Below are positions 21,328 through 31,599 of a stretch of 64,000 bases of DNA, piece after piece. The notes under the pieces were generated by a model that searched no databases, had not been told where the DNA came from, and was given only the letters and a program-made list of their open reading frames with translations. Made by a program: the position numbers and the translations under genes. Every line of letters starts with the position of its first letter. Position 1 is the stretch's first letter. The stretch comes from Hemicordylus capensis (taxonomy: Eukaryota; Chordata; Lepidosauria; Squamata; Cordylidae), in NCBI RefSeq assembly GCF_027244095.1, contig NC_069662.1, forward strand, positions 16,766,501 through 16,830,500. Reading direction: 5' to 3'.

Positions 21328-21927
21328 TGTTACCTGGGAGACCCCAGTTACCACAAACCAGACAGACAAGGATGATTGAAGGAAGCAATAGTCACCATTT
21401 ATTGAACCAAAACCAGCGCTGGTGGCTCTTTCCTGTGCCTCGTGGCCTACCAGGAAAGACGCCCCGAATCCCCCGGTTTTTGGGGTTTTAAACCTTGGCA
21501 TTGTTACACATCTGGGCGTTAACATTTGGCCCAAGAACCAATTAGTTCATTTCATTAACACATGTGTTTGCCTCAGGGCTGGACTTTGCTCTGAATTCCG
21601 GTTTTACAGAAAAGAGATAAGCAAATTAAGAGAAGATTCTTTCACATTCTAAGAAGCAGGGCAGTTTGGAATAAGCCGATCATTCGATGCCTATGCTAAT
21701 GAAGTTTGCAACACCCGTACCCTCTTCCCCCACCCTGTCTGTCCTTGGCAGATAAGTAACTCAGCAAGGAATTTTCCATTCCACACTTGCAAACTCTATT
21801 AACCATTTCTTGACCAGTGCAAACCTGAGTTCTGTCTCACTCTTTTTGCAAAGACACTTTCCCATTCCATGAGAACAAAGTAATTACAAAGCAGCTTTCA
21901 GAAAAGGCATTTCCCCCTCATTCCACA
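21328..21927 (-). repeat. 5' LTR of the ERV
   Basis: Second 600-bp repeat. On the minus strand it is followed by a primer-binding-site-like TGGTGCCG and a leader. Confidence 0.9.
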
Positions 21928-22394
21928 ATGCCAGCTCACCCTCACTATTATCTCTATTCAGAAAGACAAAACTATAGAGCAGCTCCATAAGAGGTGGGCT
22001 GTCTGGCCCTCTGGCGGGGAGACACCGCCAGCATCTTTTGTCTTCGTCACAAGAAAGTGGGGATGAGCCAGGGTCTGGATAAGACAATCTGTCCTTGCAA
22101 TGTTTTGTTTTATTTACAAACGCACAAGCACAAAAGAACTGGAGGCAGACGGCAGGCACACCTACAAGGCAGCAGAACTACTGCCCCCCCCTTGAAGATT
22201 CCTAGAGAGAGAAGCCCTTTACTCCCAAAGTGCTTTCAGCCAACATTCTGCTCTCTGATGGTTCCAGAATGGCCACTCAGTTTTATGCACATGTCACATC
22301 AGCCCCTCTTATAGTCGGGAGGCCAAGTTGTCACCTTGGATGGCCATCTCCTTACAAACCCTTGAGGGGTCTCCAATGATCAAGGGATCAAGGG

Positions 22395-22471
22395 AGGCAC
22401 CGTAGTAGATCAGTGGAAGAGCATCTGCTTTGCATCAGGAAGGTCCCAGGTTCAGTCCCTGCTGGTATCTC
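22395..22471 (+). repeat. tRNA-Ala-headed SINE, head only
   Basis: ATCAGTGGAAGAGCATCTGC and CCAGGTTCAGTCCCTG. The body is replaced by the TIR repeat starting at 22472. Confidence 0.6.
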
Positions 22472-22950
22472 CAGGGAGTTACTCGCACATGGCTTCATGC
22501 TGCGGGGTAAATGTTGAGTGTAGCCACTTCAAACGATGCTCAAGGAAGCAGCCCCTCCCCTCTGCTCTTGGGTTTTGTTTTTGATGCAAGTTCACATGGC
22601 ATGCCTCCGTGTTTTCCTTCTAGCCAATGGCGGGAGCAGGGGGTGGGGAGAGCTTCTTAAAGAGCTATATCTGCATTTCTAAAGAGAGTATCCCTCTTAT
22701 TATGCTAATTTCAGTGCCTCTCCCTGTTTGAAAAAGTCACTTAAGACCAGCATTTTTTAAAAACGGAACTACACCGAGATAAGCTAGAATTTGGGAGACA
22801 AAGCCCGATTTGTGTGTGGAGTGCTTCCAAGGATCTCAAAGGGACTTCGGGGTAAGTTTGGCTGGTGTGTGAATGCACACTCTCTCTTCCAAAGGAGATT
22901 CGGGGTAACAGCCCTGTCTGTAAAGCCTCCAGAGCGTTTTGCACACAGCA
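22472..22950 (+). repeat. TIR repeat family A
   Basis: Starts CAGGGAGTTACTCGCACATG. The inner sequence (TTCGGGGTAAGTTTGGCTGG, CAAAGCCCGATTTGTGTGTG) recurs in either orientation at 34230-36260, 37825-37965, 47417-47893, 49795-50105 and 53991-55030. No protein frame is shared. Termini suggest a non-autonomous DNA transposon, possibly hAT. Confidence 0.55.
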
Positions 22951-23263
22951 GCTTTACCGTGAATTTATTATTTATTCACTCTTGGTGAATGGCTGGCCCA
23001 TTCACCAATATTCTCACTATGGAGAGAAACCAAATTTCAGTATCCTAATGTTAAATGTCTGTACAGTACTTCTAGAATTAGGAGGAACCACTACATAATT
23101 CTTACAAATGGTAGATGAGATACTTTGATGTCGGGGAGAAGGATTCTAGTCCATTCTCTGGTTAATTTTCTATGGCACAGATGTTTTAGTCAAGAGATTC
23201 TCTTGCCTGCAGGATGCATTGTATACTCCACAAACAAGTTTATCCCCCGAGTTTCTCTTTGTG

Positions 23264-23582
23264 TGGACAGGGGCGCTTTCCAGACTAGACCCTATAACGG
23301 GGACAGAATGTATTTCGTTCTGTGTGCTTCCACACTTCCTGCATCGTGACACCGCAGTCCCTACACGGACAGCAGGGTGCCGTTCACATTTCCAAGGCCT
23401 TGTTTCTAATTTAATCGCTGCAATATAGAGCTAGGACGTCATATATCCGGTGTGGAAAAGTTGCTGTTTTGGGGGGTTGTTAGCTACTGCGAGACTGCTC
23501 CCCCTAATGTTTTGAATGCAACTTGCCCAAATGGAGGCATTTTGCTGCTGCTGAGCAGCTAGTCTGGAAAGCACTCAGACCT
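23264..23582 (+). repeat. TIR repeat family B
   Basis: Starts CGCTTTCCAGACTAGACCC and ends CTAGTCTGGAAAGCACTCAG, so the ends pair. The inner CACTTCCTGCATCGTGACAC recurs at 43155-43455 and 49533-50135. Confidence 0.6.
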
Positions 23583-23914
23583 GGGATCTCTTTAAGTAGA
23601 GCAAGTGAGATCCAAACTTTTTAGTTTTGCAGGGAAAGGTTGCGGTTCAAGGGCACTTCTCAAGTTTTGCTCTGTTACAAGGTGCCCCTTTTTTAATGGG
23701 GGCAAGCTCTCCATCTTTAAGATTACAGGAGTTACCTCGCCCAGCTTTCTGTCTCCAGTAGTGGAAAGCTCACAAGCCATTAAGGGGGTTTGCCTCCACT
23801 TCTGATATACTGTCTCTGAACACGGAAGTTCAATTTAGCTGGGTTGGCTTGTGGCCATTGATTATCTTGTCTTGCATAAGAGATGAAGCATTTCCCAGCA
23901 TGGGGCTACAGTAG

Positions 23915-24783
23915 GAATACGGCAAATATTTATATACTGCTTTTCATCAAAAGTTCCCCAAACGGTTTACAGAGATATAAATAAAATGGCTCCCTGTCCC
24001 CAAAGGGCTCACAATCTAAAAAAGAAACATAAGATAAACACCAGCAACAGCCACTGGAGGGGTGCTATGCTGAGGATGGATAGGGCCAGTTGCTCTCCCC
24101 CTGCTAAACAGAATCACCACTCATTGGTGGAGCCGGACGAAAGGCAGCCTGTGTCCTGCCCCACCAGAGACACCTCGTGTGCATGACATCACACGGACAT
24201 GAGTGTGCCTGGATCCCGAGAGCCCCTCAACAGCCCTCTCAAATGCATTCCCAGTCAGCGTTTGTTGGTTGAGTGCATTTATGTTGCTTCCTCTCCCTCA
24301 CTGGGAGAGAGGAAATGTATATTATTTAGTACGTCTATATAAATGTACTAAATAAATAAACAAATGAGCTCTGGAGAACTTGCTTGGGGCTCTCGGGAGC
24401 CCGGGGTGCACCCGTGTGCACGTGACATCACAGGCAAAAGGGGTGTGGCCCGGGCTCCCGAGAGAGTTCTCTCCAGAGCTCATTTCCACCCAGCGTTTGT
24501 TGGATGCAGTGTTTAGTTTGCTTCCTCTTCCTCCACTGAGGGAGAGGAAGCGAAATAAGTGCACCCAGCCAGAAACCACCAGCTGGGAATGCATTAGCGA
24601 GGGCTGGGGCGGATCTTCGGGAGATGGAGGCCACACCCACATGTGCATAACATCACACACATGGGGCATCTCGCCCAGCCCTTTCCATTGGCGGCCTGGG
24701 TTCTTTGAACCCCACTACGCTATGGTAGCTCTGCCCCTGTCACCACTTTGCAAAGGTGGCTCTTTGCTCAGTTAGCAGGGGAC
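23915..24783. repeat. dispersed repeat (TTTATATACTGCTTTTC end), split by a hAT element
   Basis: The segment 23915-24121 (with CCCCAAAGGGCTCACAATC) continues at 24748-24783 (GGTGGCTCTTTGCTCAG). Related pieces are at 52236-52290 and 57425-57560. It was cut by the insertion at 24122-24739. Class not certain. Confidence 0.5.
24122..24739. mobile_element. non-autonomous hAT element, perfect 8-bp target duplication
   Basis: TCACCACT at 24114-24121 and again at 24740-24747 brackets 618 bp starting CATTGGTGGAGC and ending GCTCTGCCCCTG (inverted CAGGGGCAGAGC). It holds two related copies of a CAGCGTTTGTTGG...CTTCCTCT block. No transposase frame. Confidence 0.88.
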
Positions 24784-24789
24784 ATGATG

Positions 24790-25040
24790 CAATAAGAACA
24801 GCCCTGTTGGATCAGACCCAAGGCCTATGTAATCCAGCATCCTGTTTCCCACAGTGGCACACTAGATGCCCCTGAGAAGCCCACAGACCAAGAGGTGAGG
24901 GCATGCCCTCTCCCCTGCAACTGGTATACAGACACATCTTGCTTCTGAGGCTGGGGGTGGCCTATAGTCATCAGACTAGTAGCCCTTGATAGACCTGTCC
25001 TCCTTGAATTTGTCTAAGCCTCCTTTAACGCCATCCTACA
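24790..25040 (-). repeat. CR1 LINE 3' end
   Basis: AATAAGAACAGCCCTGTTGG, ATCCAGCATCCTGTTTCCCA and the CTTGATAGACCTGTCCTCC block match the 12995 element. Only the 3' UTR is present. Confidence 0.75.
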
Positions 25041-26420
25041 TATGTCGAGCCATACAATGATGAAAAAAATCCATGCCCTGATTTCTTTTGGTTGTGTGTT
25101 GCTGCAAAAGGCACAATGCCAATGAAAACTGCAGCCAGCCCCATTTGGTTGGCGTAAAATCCCCTAGCATCAGATGTTGGATGTATTTCGCAAGTGGCGC
25201 AAATGAATGAACAAAGCAGAAGCGGTGGGAGGAAATTGTGTGGTAATCCAAGCAACATTGGAGGTACAATTATTCTGCCTCAGACCTTGGGTGCAAGACG
25301 GACCTGGAGAGCTGAAGCGAAGGCATGGGACGGACTGCTGAAACAAAGCCTAACTTCAGAGCTGCATTCCTTCTCTACATTGCCTGCTGTAGGTAGAGTT
25401 CTGCTGTGGCTCGTGGTTGGGGAGGGTTGTCAGATGTCCAGAATATGAACTTGCCTGGCTTGCTCTTGTCCTGTTAACAACAGCTTGATCTGAAGAAATA
25501 GCAGGCAGAGCTTTTAATGGCAGGAAGCCAAATATTCTCTTCTGCTACTTGAGCTGTTTCGAAAGCCCCAAGACTCAGAGCAGAGGGCCAGCGTGAAAAA
25601 GCAAAACCGGCTGGCAGCCCGAATCGGGAGTGAGGGGAGGGAACTGGGCGGTGGGTCACTTGCATCTAGGTGGGCCAGGTGTAAACTTGTGGTGTCTGGG
25701 GATTGTGGGATGTCGGGAAATGTCCTGGTGGGGCAAGAGGCATGGGCAGAAGTGGGGAAGGCAAGGGTGGTTCAAGACATTTTGAACCTTTTGCCTGAGA
25801 AAAAGCACAGTATGATGCCCTCCTCCATCCACCATCAAGCCAGGCAGTGGCAGCAGGACGGGTGTTCATAAGGGGGTAAAATAAGAGGTATGCTCCACTT
25901 GGGTGAGGAGGGAACACGAACAGTGTGTCCCAGTGGGACAAGGAGGGGAGATGGCACTGGGGTGGGGCAAGGTGAAGCACTTGTTGCTCTGGGGCTCCCT
26001 CCCAAAGACCTGTCCCTGAGGAGGCCACCTCACTCTGCCTCATGGAAGGCCACCCCTGAAGGCCTGCACCACCACACCCGGAAGGTGGGCTTCTGTTTAT
26101 TTTAATTTAATATTTTGCATGTGTTTACAGTCCCTGGATGTGCTGCAGTGCATTCTTGCAGCAGTCGAGCCGGTTATAACAGCTCTGTGTGAGGTCAGAA
26201 TTATTATCCCCATATTGCAGGGGGCGGGGCAGTCTGAGGCCGAATTATAGTAGTTTACCTGAAGTCACCAAATGAGGTGAAATTTTAACTGGGGACATGG
26301 TTTTCTGTGACAGGGAGCAAGAGGGGCACTCCCGCCTGGATTCATGGCTGGATTCAGATGGAGCATTTAGAACTCTGTCTGAATATTACATACAAACACA
26401 TACATGAATCTCTCTCCCAC
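25041..26420. other. intergenic stretch, no gene seen
   Basis: Moderately GC-rich. Frames on both strands are short and compositionally plain. No repeat head was recognised. Confidence 0.35.
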
Positions 26421-26424
26421 ATAT

Positions 26425-26735
26425 GAGGAGAGAGGAGAGCTGGTCTTGTGGTAGCAAGCATGACCTGTCCCCTTAGCTAAGCAGGGTCCACCCTGGTTGC
26501 ATAAGAATGGGAGACTTGATGTGTGAGCACGGGAAGATCTTCCCCTCAGGGGATGAAGCCGCTCTGGGAAGAGCATCTAGGTTCAAAGTTCCCTCCCCGG
26601 CTTCTCCAAGATAGGGCTGAGATTCCTGCCTGCAACCTTGGAGAAGCCGCTGCCAGTCTGTGAAGACAATACTGAACTAGATGGACCAATGCTCTGACTC
26701 AGTATATGGCAGCTTCCTGTGTGTGCGTGCGTGCG
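26425..26735 (+). repeat. 5S rRNA-headed SINE, uninterrupted
   Basis: GCTAAGCAGGGTCCACCCTG and AATGGGAGACTTGATGTGTG correspond to the 5S internal promoter. The body GATCTTCCCCTCAGGGGATG continues to TATGGCAGCTTCCTGTGTG without a break. This copy serves as reference for the split copy at 6038. Confidence 0.78.
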
Positions 26736-27339
26736 CACACACATACAACCTCCACTCACATACACTCCTGTGGATGCCCATCACTTGGCATTCCCCCCAG
26801 TTGTCACACTTTGGTACTACATTAGCTTTCTTAATAATGAATTTCAATCATAATATAGTAGCCAGTCCTGAAAGCTGAGATGTCCATGGTATGCATCTCT
26901 CCTCAGCCATGGATTTGCATCCCGCCCCCACCCCGCACTGATACCCTGTGAGGAAACTGGACCTGGCCTTATTTTATTTATTCTCATAACCTTCTGAGGA
27001 GATTACTCTAATGCATTTGCTGTGGGGCTGAAATTCTGAAGAACAGCAATGTGGGTTTCTTAGTGTTGCCTGGTGTTCTTAAGTTTAACTTTGTTTTATT
27101 CTCTCTTTATTTCTGTTTTATCCTGCGTATTTTATAATTGCGTGACTCACTGGTGTGTTAATACTATATTCTAAGTTGTGTTGAAAATCCTTCTTGAATT
27201 TAGAACTGTAACAAAATATAGAGTCCCTGTAATAATCGTGCTATGTGTTATTTAAGGAAGTGAAATGCTCCCTCAGAGACTGGACTCTGAGGTTATAACC
27301 TATTATAACCTTTGGTGGTATCGTGCATTCTCTCATGTG

Positions 27340-27362
27340 ACGAGAGAGAGAGAGAGAGAGAG
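27340..27362. repeat. (GA)n microsatellite
   Basis: About 11 GA units. Confidence 0.8.
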
Positions 27363-27508
27363 TCCAGTAAAGTGAGAGAATGGGCTGTAGCACGACCAGT
27401 AGAATACTAGGTAAAGACCTTTGCAAATTTGAAAGAGATGGACAGACCTCACAACCACCACTAGAAAATTAGGGTGAGGGATGGACCAGGACCTGATGAG
27501 TTCTCATC

Positions 27509-27744
27509 TCTTCCATTTAGATGTTTGTTTACATGGAGGAACATTCAAATATGATACTCCACATCTGTCATCTGAAGTGGTACAACCTCATCTTGCTGCA
27601 TGCATGGGTCAGGCTAAGATTTCTATGCATTCTCCCAGGCCTGACCCATGCATGCAGCAAGATGAGGTTGTATCACTTCAGATGACAGGTGTGGAGTATC
27701 ATATTTGAATGTTTCTCCATGTAAAAAAACATCTAAATGGAAGA
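27509..27744. repeat. long inverted repeat (hairpin), 106-bp arms
   Basis: Arms 27509-27614 and 27639-27744 pair with about four mismatches by eye around a 24-base loop. The arms contain CATGCATGGGTCAGGC next to the loop and TCTTCCATTTAGATG at the outside. No target duplication or TIR class was recognised. Confidence 0.85.
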
Positions 27745-27850
27745 TTTGGATAGTGTATAAAATACACTAAGGATGTATGTGGCATGCCCCGCCCACACAG
27801 TACCTTACCAATTGGAGGTAACAGAACAGAAGCACTGTGGTGATTGGGCA

Positions 27851-29145
27851 CAGGGGTGTATCTAGGGTCGGGCAGGCAGGGCATGTGCCCCGGGTGCCAC
27901 TTGAAGGGGGGGCACCATTTCTTAATTTTTGTAATTAAAAAAATTAAAAAATGGCCGCCGAAAACAAAATGGCCACCGTGCATGCTCAAATGGCCTCTGT
28001 GAGGCCCTAGGCCATGCCAGGCCTCGCAGAGGCCATTTGAGCATGCACGGTGGCTATTTTGTTTTCAGCAGCCATTTTTTAAAAATTATTTTTTTAAAAT
28101 GGCCACCGCACATGCTCAAATGGTCCCTGTGAGACCCCAGAGACCAGTGGGGGGAAACCTTTGCAGACCCCTCCCCCCACAGCCTTTAGGAAGATCCCCA
28201 AAGGGGCTACAGGTAAATTTTTTTTTAAAAAAAAATAATATAATATAAGTTACTGTACACATATTCAGATTGGCACTATGTACAGAGAATCAGAGCTTGT
28301 GAATACTGAGCTGAAGCTTATGAACTAGGATTGTGTTCATTTGTTCTTATTTTGCTTCTTGTGATAAGTGAGTTAAATGTGATGTCTTAATAATATGGCT
28401 ATTAATGGTGAGTTTGTCTTTGAATCAGTGTGAAATCCTTAGTATTAAGGCTCACTGGGAGTTTTTTGTTCTCTTTCTCTCATTTTAACTGTCTTTCTGA
28501 AATACTAGAATGTATTCCAAGCAGTGAAACAGTTTACTCTGCATATCCTTTAATTATTTTCAGAGTTTCTGGGAAATGTCAAATTCTCTACTAGTCGGAG
28601 GGCTACTAGTTGGAGAGCTGTGGGCCACCTCCATCATCAAGGGCAGGGTGCCTCTGAGTACCAGTTGCAGGGGAGTAATGGCAGGAGAGAGGGCACGCCC
28701 TCAACTCCTGTCTGTGGCTTCCAGCGGCATCTGGTGGGCCACTGTGCGAAACAGGATGCTGGACTAGATGGGCCTTGGGCCTGATCCAGCAGGGCTGTTC
28801 TTATGTTCTCCATTTATTTTTACAACGTATGTAATAGTGATGCTACAATGCATAGTAGAGAATTAGACAGGCACTTCCGTTTAGTTTTCCAAGTACACCT
28901 CCACATAGTATTTGGGTATTTCGTGAGCCCCAGCATACTGACATTTGTCGTTTTCCAGCATTTTTTGGTTTGGCTACGTCCACTGCTAAATAGTTTTTGA
29001 AATATTAATAGATTTAACAAGCTTGACTTGTATTTTTCAGCTGATATTATGGTAACGTTATCTGGAAGATGGGTGTTGGATGTTTGGACAGGGGGCGCAA
29101 TTTCAGTGCTTGCCCTAGGCGCTATTTTCCCTAGATACGCCTCTG
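27851..29145. mobile_element. non-autonomous hAT element, perfect 8-bp target duplication, with nested CR1
   Basis: ATTGGGCA at 27843-27850 and 29146-29153 brackets the element. Its termini CAGGGGTGTATCTAGGG and inverted CAGAGGCGTATCTAGGG pair. It contains a 61-bp-arm palindrome (27946-28006/28020-28080) rich in AAAATGGCC and a CR1 3' end at 28590-28812. No transposase frame. Confidence 0.9.
28590..28812 (+). repeat. CR1 LINE 3' end, nested in hAT element
   Basis: GGATGCTGGACTAGATGGGC and CTGATCCAGCAGGGCTGTTC, plus orientation. The insertion is younger than the surrounding hAT element. Confidence 0.75.
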
Positions 29146-29189
29146 ATTGGGCAGTGGGGATTCCATATGCAGATAGGGAAGAAGAGTGG

Positions 29190-29310
29190 GCAGGTAGGGA
29201 GTGAGTGAGCAAGCCAGTGGCAGGGAGGGGGCGAGTGAGTAAGCGAGCAGCAGGGAGGGGGTGGGCGAGCGAGTGGGCGGGCGGGCGGCAGGGAGGGGGC
29301 GGCTGAGAGT
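29190..29310. repeat. G-rich minisatellite-like stretch
   Basis: Imperfect units built on GGCAGGGAGGGGGCGAGTGAG, about three to four copies. Many G-runs on the plus strand could form G-quadruplexes. Confidence 0.6.
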
Positions 29311-29489
29311 GGGTGGCTGACACTGAGCAAGGTCTGTGGCGAGCAACAAAGTTCTAGCGCAGAGATGCTCTGTGTGGGTTCAGCTAGTTGATTTGATTAC
29401 ATTATATGAAACCATGGCCTTTCTGTGTGCAAGTGAGAATAGCGTCTGAGCTTATCTTAGGGTTGCCTTCTGTGCGGTCAGCATCCTCA

Positions 29490-29582
29490 GTCTAATAATC
29501 CGCGGTCTAATAATCCGCGGTCTAAACCGCCCTCAGCCATTTTTGGAAGGGCGGTATATAAATCAAATAAATAAATAAATAA
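29490..29582. repeat. duplicated TCTAATAATCCGCGG unit and SINE/LINE-like tail
   Basis: TCTAATAATCCGCGG occurs twice in tandem, followed by GGGCGGTATATAAATC and (AAAT)n, an ending shared by several repeats here. Confidence 0.5.
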
Positions 29583-30246
29583 TACTGAGGCGGCCTCAGA
29601 GCCAGAGAAGGGCCCACTGCTACCCAGAGTCCTCTGCAGCTGCTCCTTGCTGCTGTTGCCAGGCCTACCACGTGAGCAGTGACTCTGGCAGCAAGGAGCA
29701 GCAGCTGCCCCACCCGCCCGGGTCCCCAGTGGTAGCCTCTGCTGGAGAAAGATGCCCCCACTCTCTTGCTCATCCCCAGCCTGGGCAGCATTGCAGCAGT
29801 AAGGCACAGAGGGCATCTTTCTCAAGCGTGACGACTCATGGGGAGCCAACGCTGCTTCTTGGCTTTTGGTCTTGTGTGTCTTAACTTTTTGGGCGAACTC
29901 TGACAAACCACGGAGTCATTGCCATCATTATGATGGGACAGGGCAGCTATGAGTTATTTAAGGAAGTAAGGGGCCACCTCAGAGCCTGGATCCTTTTCAT
30001 TTTTTCAATTTGCCTTTGACCCATTTTCTGAAGAAATGGATGCACGCACACACTCTGCTCCCCGGCACGGCCAGAAAAATATTCTGAGGAACCTCTGTCT
30101 AGAGCATGAGGCCATTGCTACAAAAAACTTGCAATAGTGGACTCACTGGTTGGAGGCGCTGACGGAATCAGGCGGGGGTGTGAAGTGACTCATACAGCCA
30201 CTTTTCCTGTGGTTCAAAGTGAGGCAGGGGTGGGGATGCTCTAAAG
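29583..30246. other. intergenic stretch, no gene seen
   Basis: GC-rich first half, no splice-bounded conserved frame on either strand. Confidence 0.3.
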
Positions 30247-30393
30247 CAGACCTCTTCAATTTAGCCCCCCACCCACACACACACTGCAAACGGGTTCAAC
30301 TCCCATAATCCCAGTCACAGTGGTCAATAGGCTGGGATTATGGGAGTTGTAGGCCAACATCTGCAGGAGGGCCAAAACTGAGCAGCCATGCTG
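30247..30393. repeat. hAT-type MITE, aged
   Basis: CAGACCTCTTCAATTTAGCC pairs with inverted right end CAGCATGGCTGCTCAGTTTT. Inner CAACTCCCATAATCCC and its inverse GGGATTATGGGAGTTGTAG. Flanking duplications are no longer visible. Confidence 0.65.
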
Positions 30394-31595
30394 TAATGTG
30401 ACCTCATGGGTCAAACTCAAAAGAAATACAACTTAATGAAATCCCAAATACTAAACAGTGAAAACCAACTCCCCTGTTCCTGCATCCCAGTCCTATCAGA
30501 ATTAGGCCAAACCACAATCCTGTTCCATACCCTTAGAGAGGCTTTCATTTGCTTTTGTTTTTTTGTTTTAAGTACAGTCTAAGTTTTAAATTTTTTAACT
30601 GGATCTGGTTTAACTGATTTTTTTTAATACTGTGTAGTGTTTTATCTGTTTTACTGTGTTGCTTTTCATTGTATACTGTTTAATTGTTATGCTGGTATGA
30701 GCTTCCTGAAGCTGCATTGCACTGAAGGTACAGGATGTAAATGTTTCTAAATACATAAATAATACAAATAACCGATGAAAAGGACATGCCTATGAATGTG
30801 TGTGGGTGGTGGTGGTATAAAATTCTGACCACAAAAGAAAGCACATAGCATAGTGCATGCAGAGCACATGATCCTAGATTTCAAAAGCGGATGAACAGAG
30901 TCACACCCTCCAAAATTTTGCAGATGAAAAAGGGATGCACTTATAACAACTAGGATTACTTCCCAGGCCTCACCACCCACTATAGTACATTGCTGAAGAC
31001 TGGATTCGACCCACTATATGCTGCACGCACTGTGTAGTGCCTTAGTGCTGTGCACTAAGGTGTGAATGAACCGAGGTGCCATGGGAAGGGAAGCGGCAAG
31101 CAGGAGCTTTTAGAAAGAGGAGAGCAGGTCCTTACCTGCTCTCCACCACCTATGTAGCTTCCTGTTGGGATGGCGCATGTCCCAAGTACCCGCATGCAGC
31201 GCCAGCACGCACATGGCATCTGTGTATGTGTGGGCAGCTTTTGTCTGGTCAGCAATACCATGCTCTCCTCTTTCTTAAAGCTCCCACTCGCCACACTACT
31301 CCCCTCCCTGTGGCACTGAACCGATTCGGACCTCGTCCGAACCGGTTCAGCACAGAAACTGTGCTTGAACCTTGGTTCGTGCACACCCTTAACATGCATG
31401 TGCACAGAGACACAATGCATCCACCCACCCACCTGGAGATTTAATTTCTAGAGACTCTGGGGAGGAATCTGAATCCCAAAAAATGACAACTCTAGCAACT
31501 CATGGTGGGTGAAAAATCTGAATAAGCAATTTTTTTTTTTAAATGTTAAAAAATAAAGTCCAATGTTTGTTTGTTTTATCGTATTTATATACCAC
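30394..31595. other. intergenic stretch, no gene seen
   Basis: AT-rich with a GC-richer patch near 31080-31390. No convincing first exon for the integrin was found here. Confidence 0.3.
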
Positions 31596-31599
31596 CCCA

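Larger units (their letters stand above)
15663..21927 (-). mobile_element. endogenous retrovirus, class I (gamma-like), coding region broken
   Basis: Two 600-bp direct repeats, identical by eye, start TG and end CA and are flanked by a 4-bp duplication ATGC (15659-15662 and 21928-21931). The element reads on the minus strand: a TTTATT (AATAAA inverted) lies near the 3' end of each LTR, a polypurine tract AAGGGGGGAAA abuts the 15663-16262 LTR, and a TGGTGCCG primer-site-like start lies 5 bases inside the other. A gag-like charged segment lies around 19800-20960. An RNase H end (HCRGYQRGDGRKAQGNRRAD) lies at about 19350-19450. Pol is otherwise mostly missing and many breaks are evident, so this is a fossil. 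LTR identity implies recent insertion, probably moved in trans. Confidence 0.88.

Noticed and set aside
26455-26540. Possible 5S rRNA gene
   Set aside because: Only the internal control region is similar; it is the head of a SINE.
28820-29349. Minus-strand proline- and leucine-rich frames up to 167 residues
   Set aside because: They arise from the G-rich minisatellite and the hAT end; low-complexity composition.
29405-29450. Short ATG frame MAFLCA considered as the integrin signal-peptide exon
   Set aside because: Far too short for a signal peptide and in the wrong phase.
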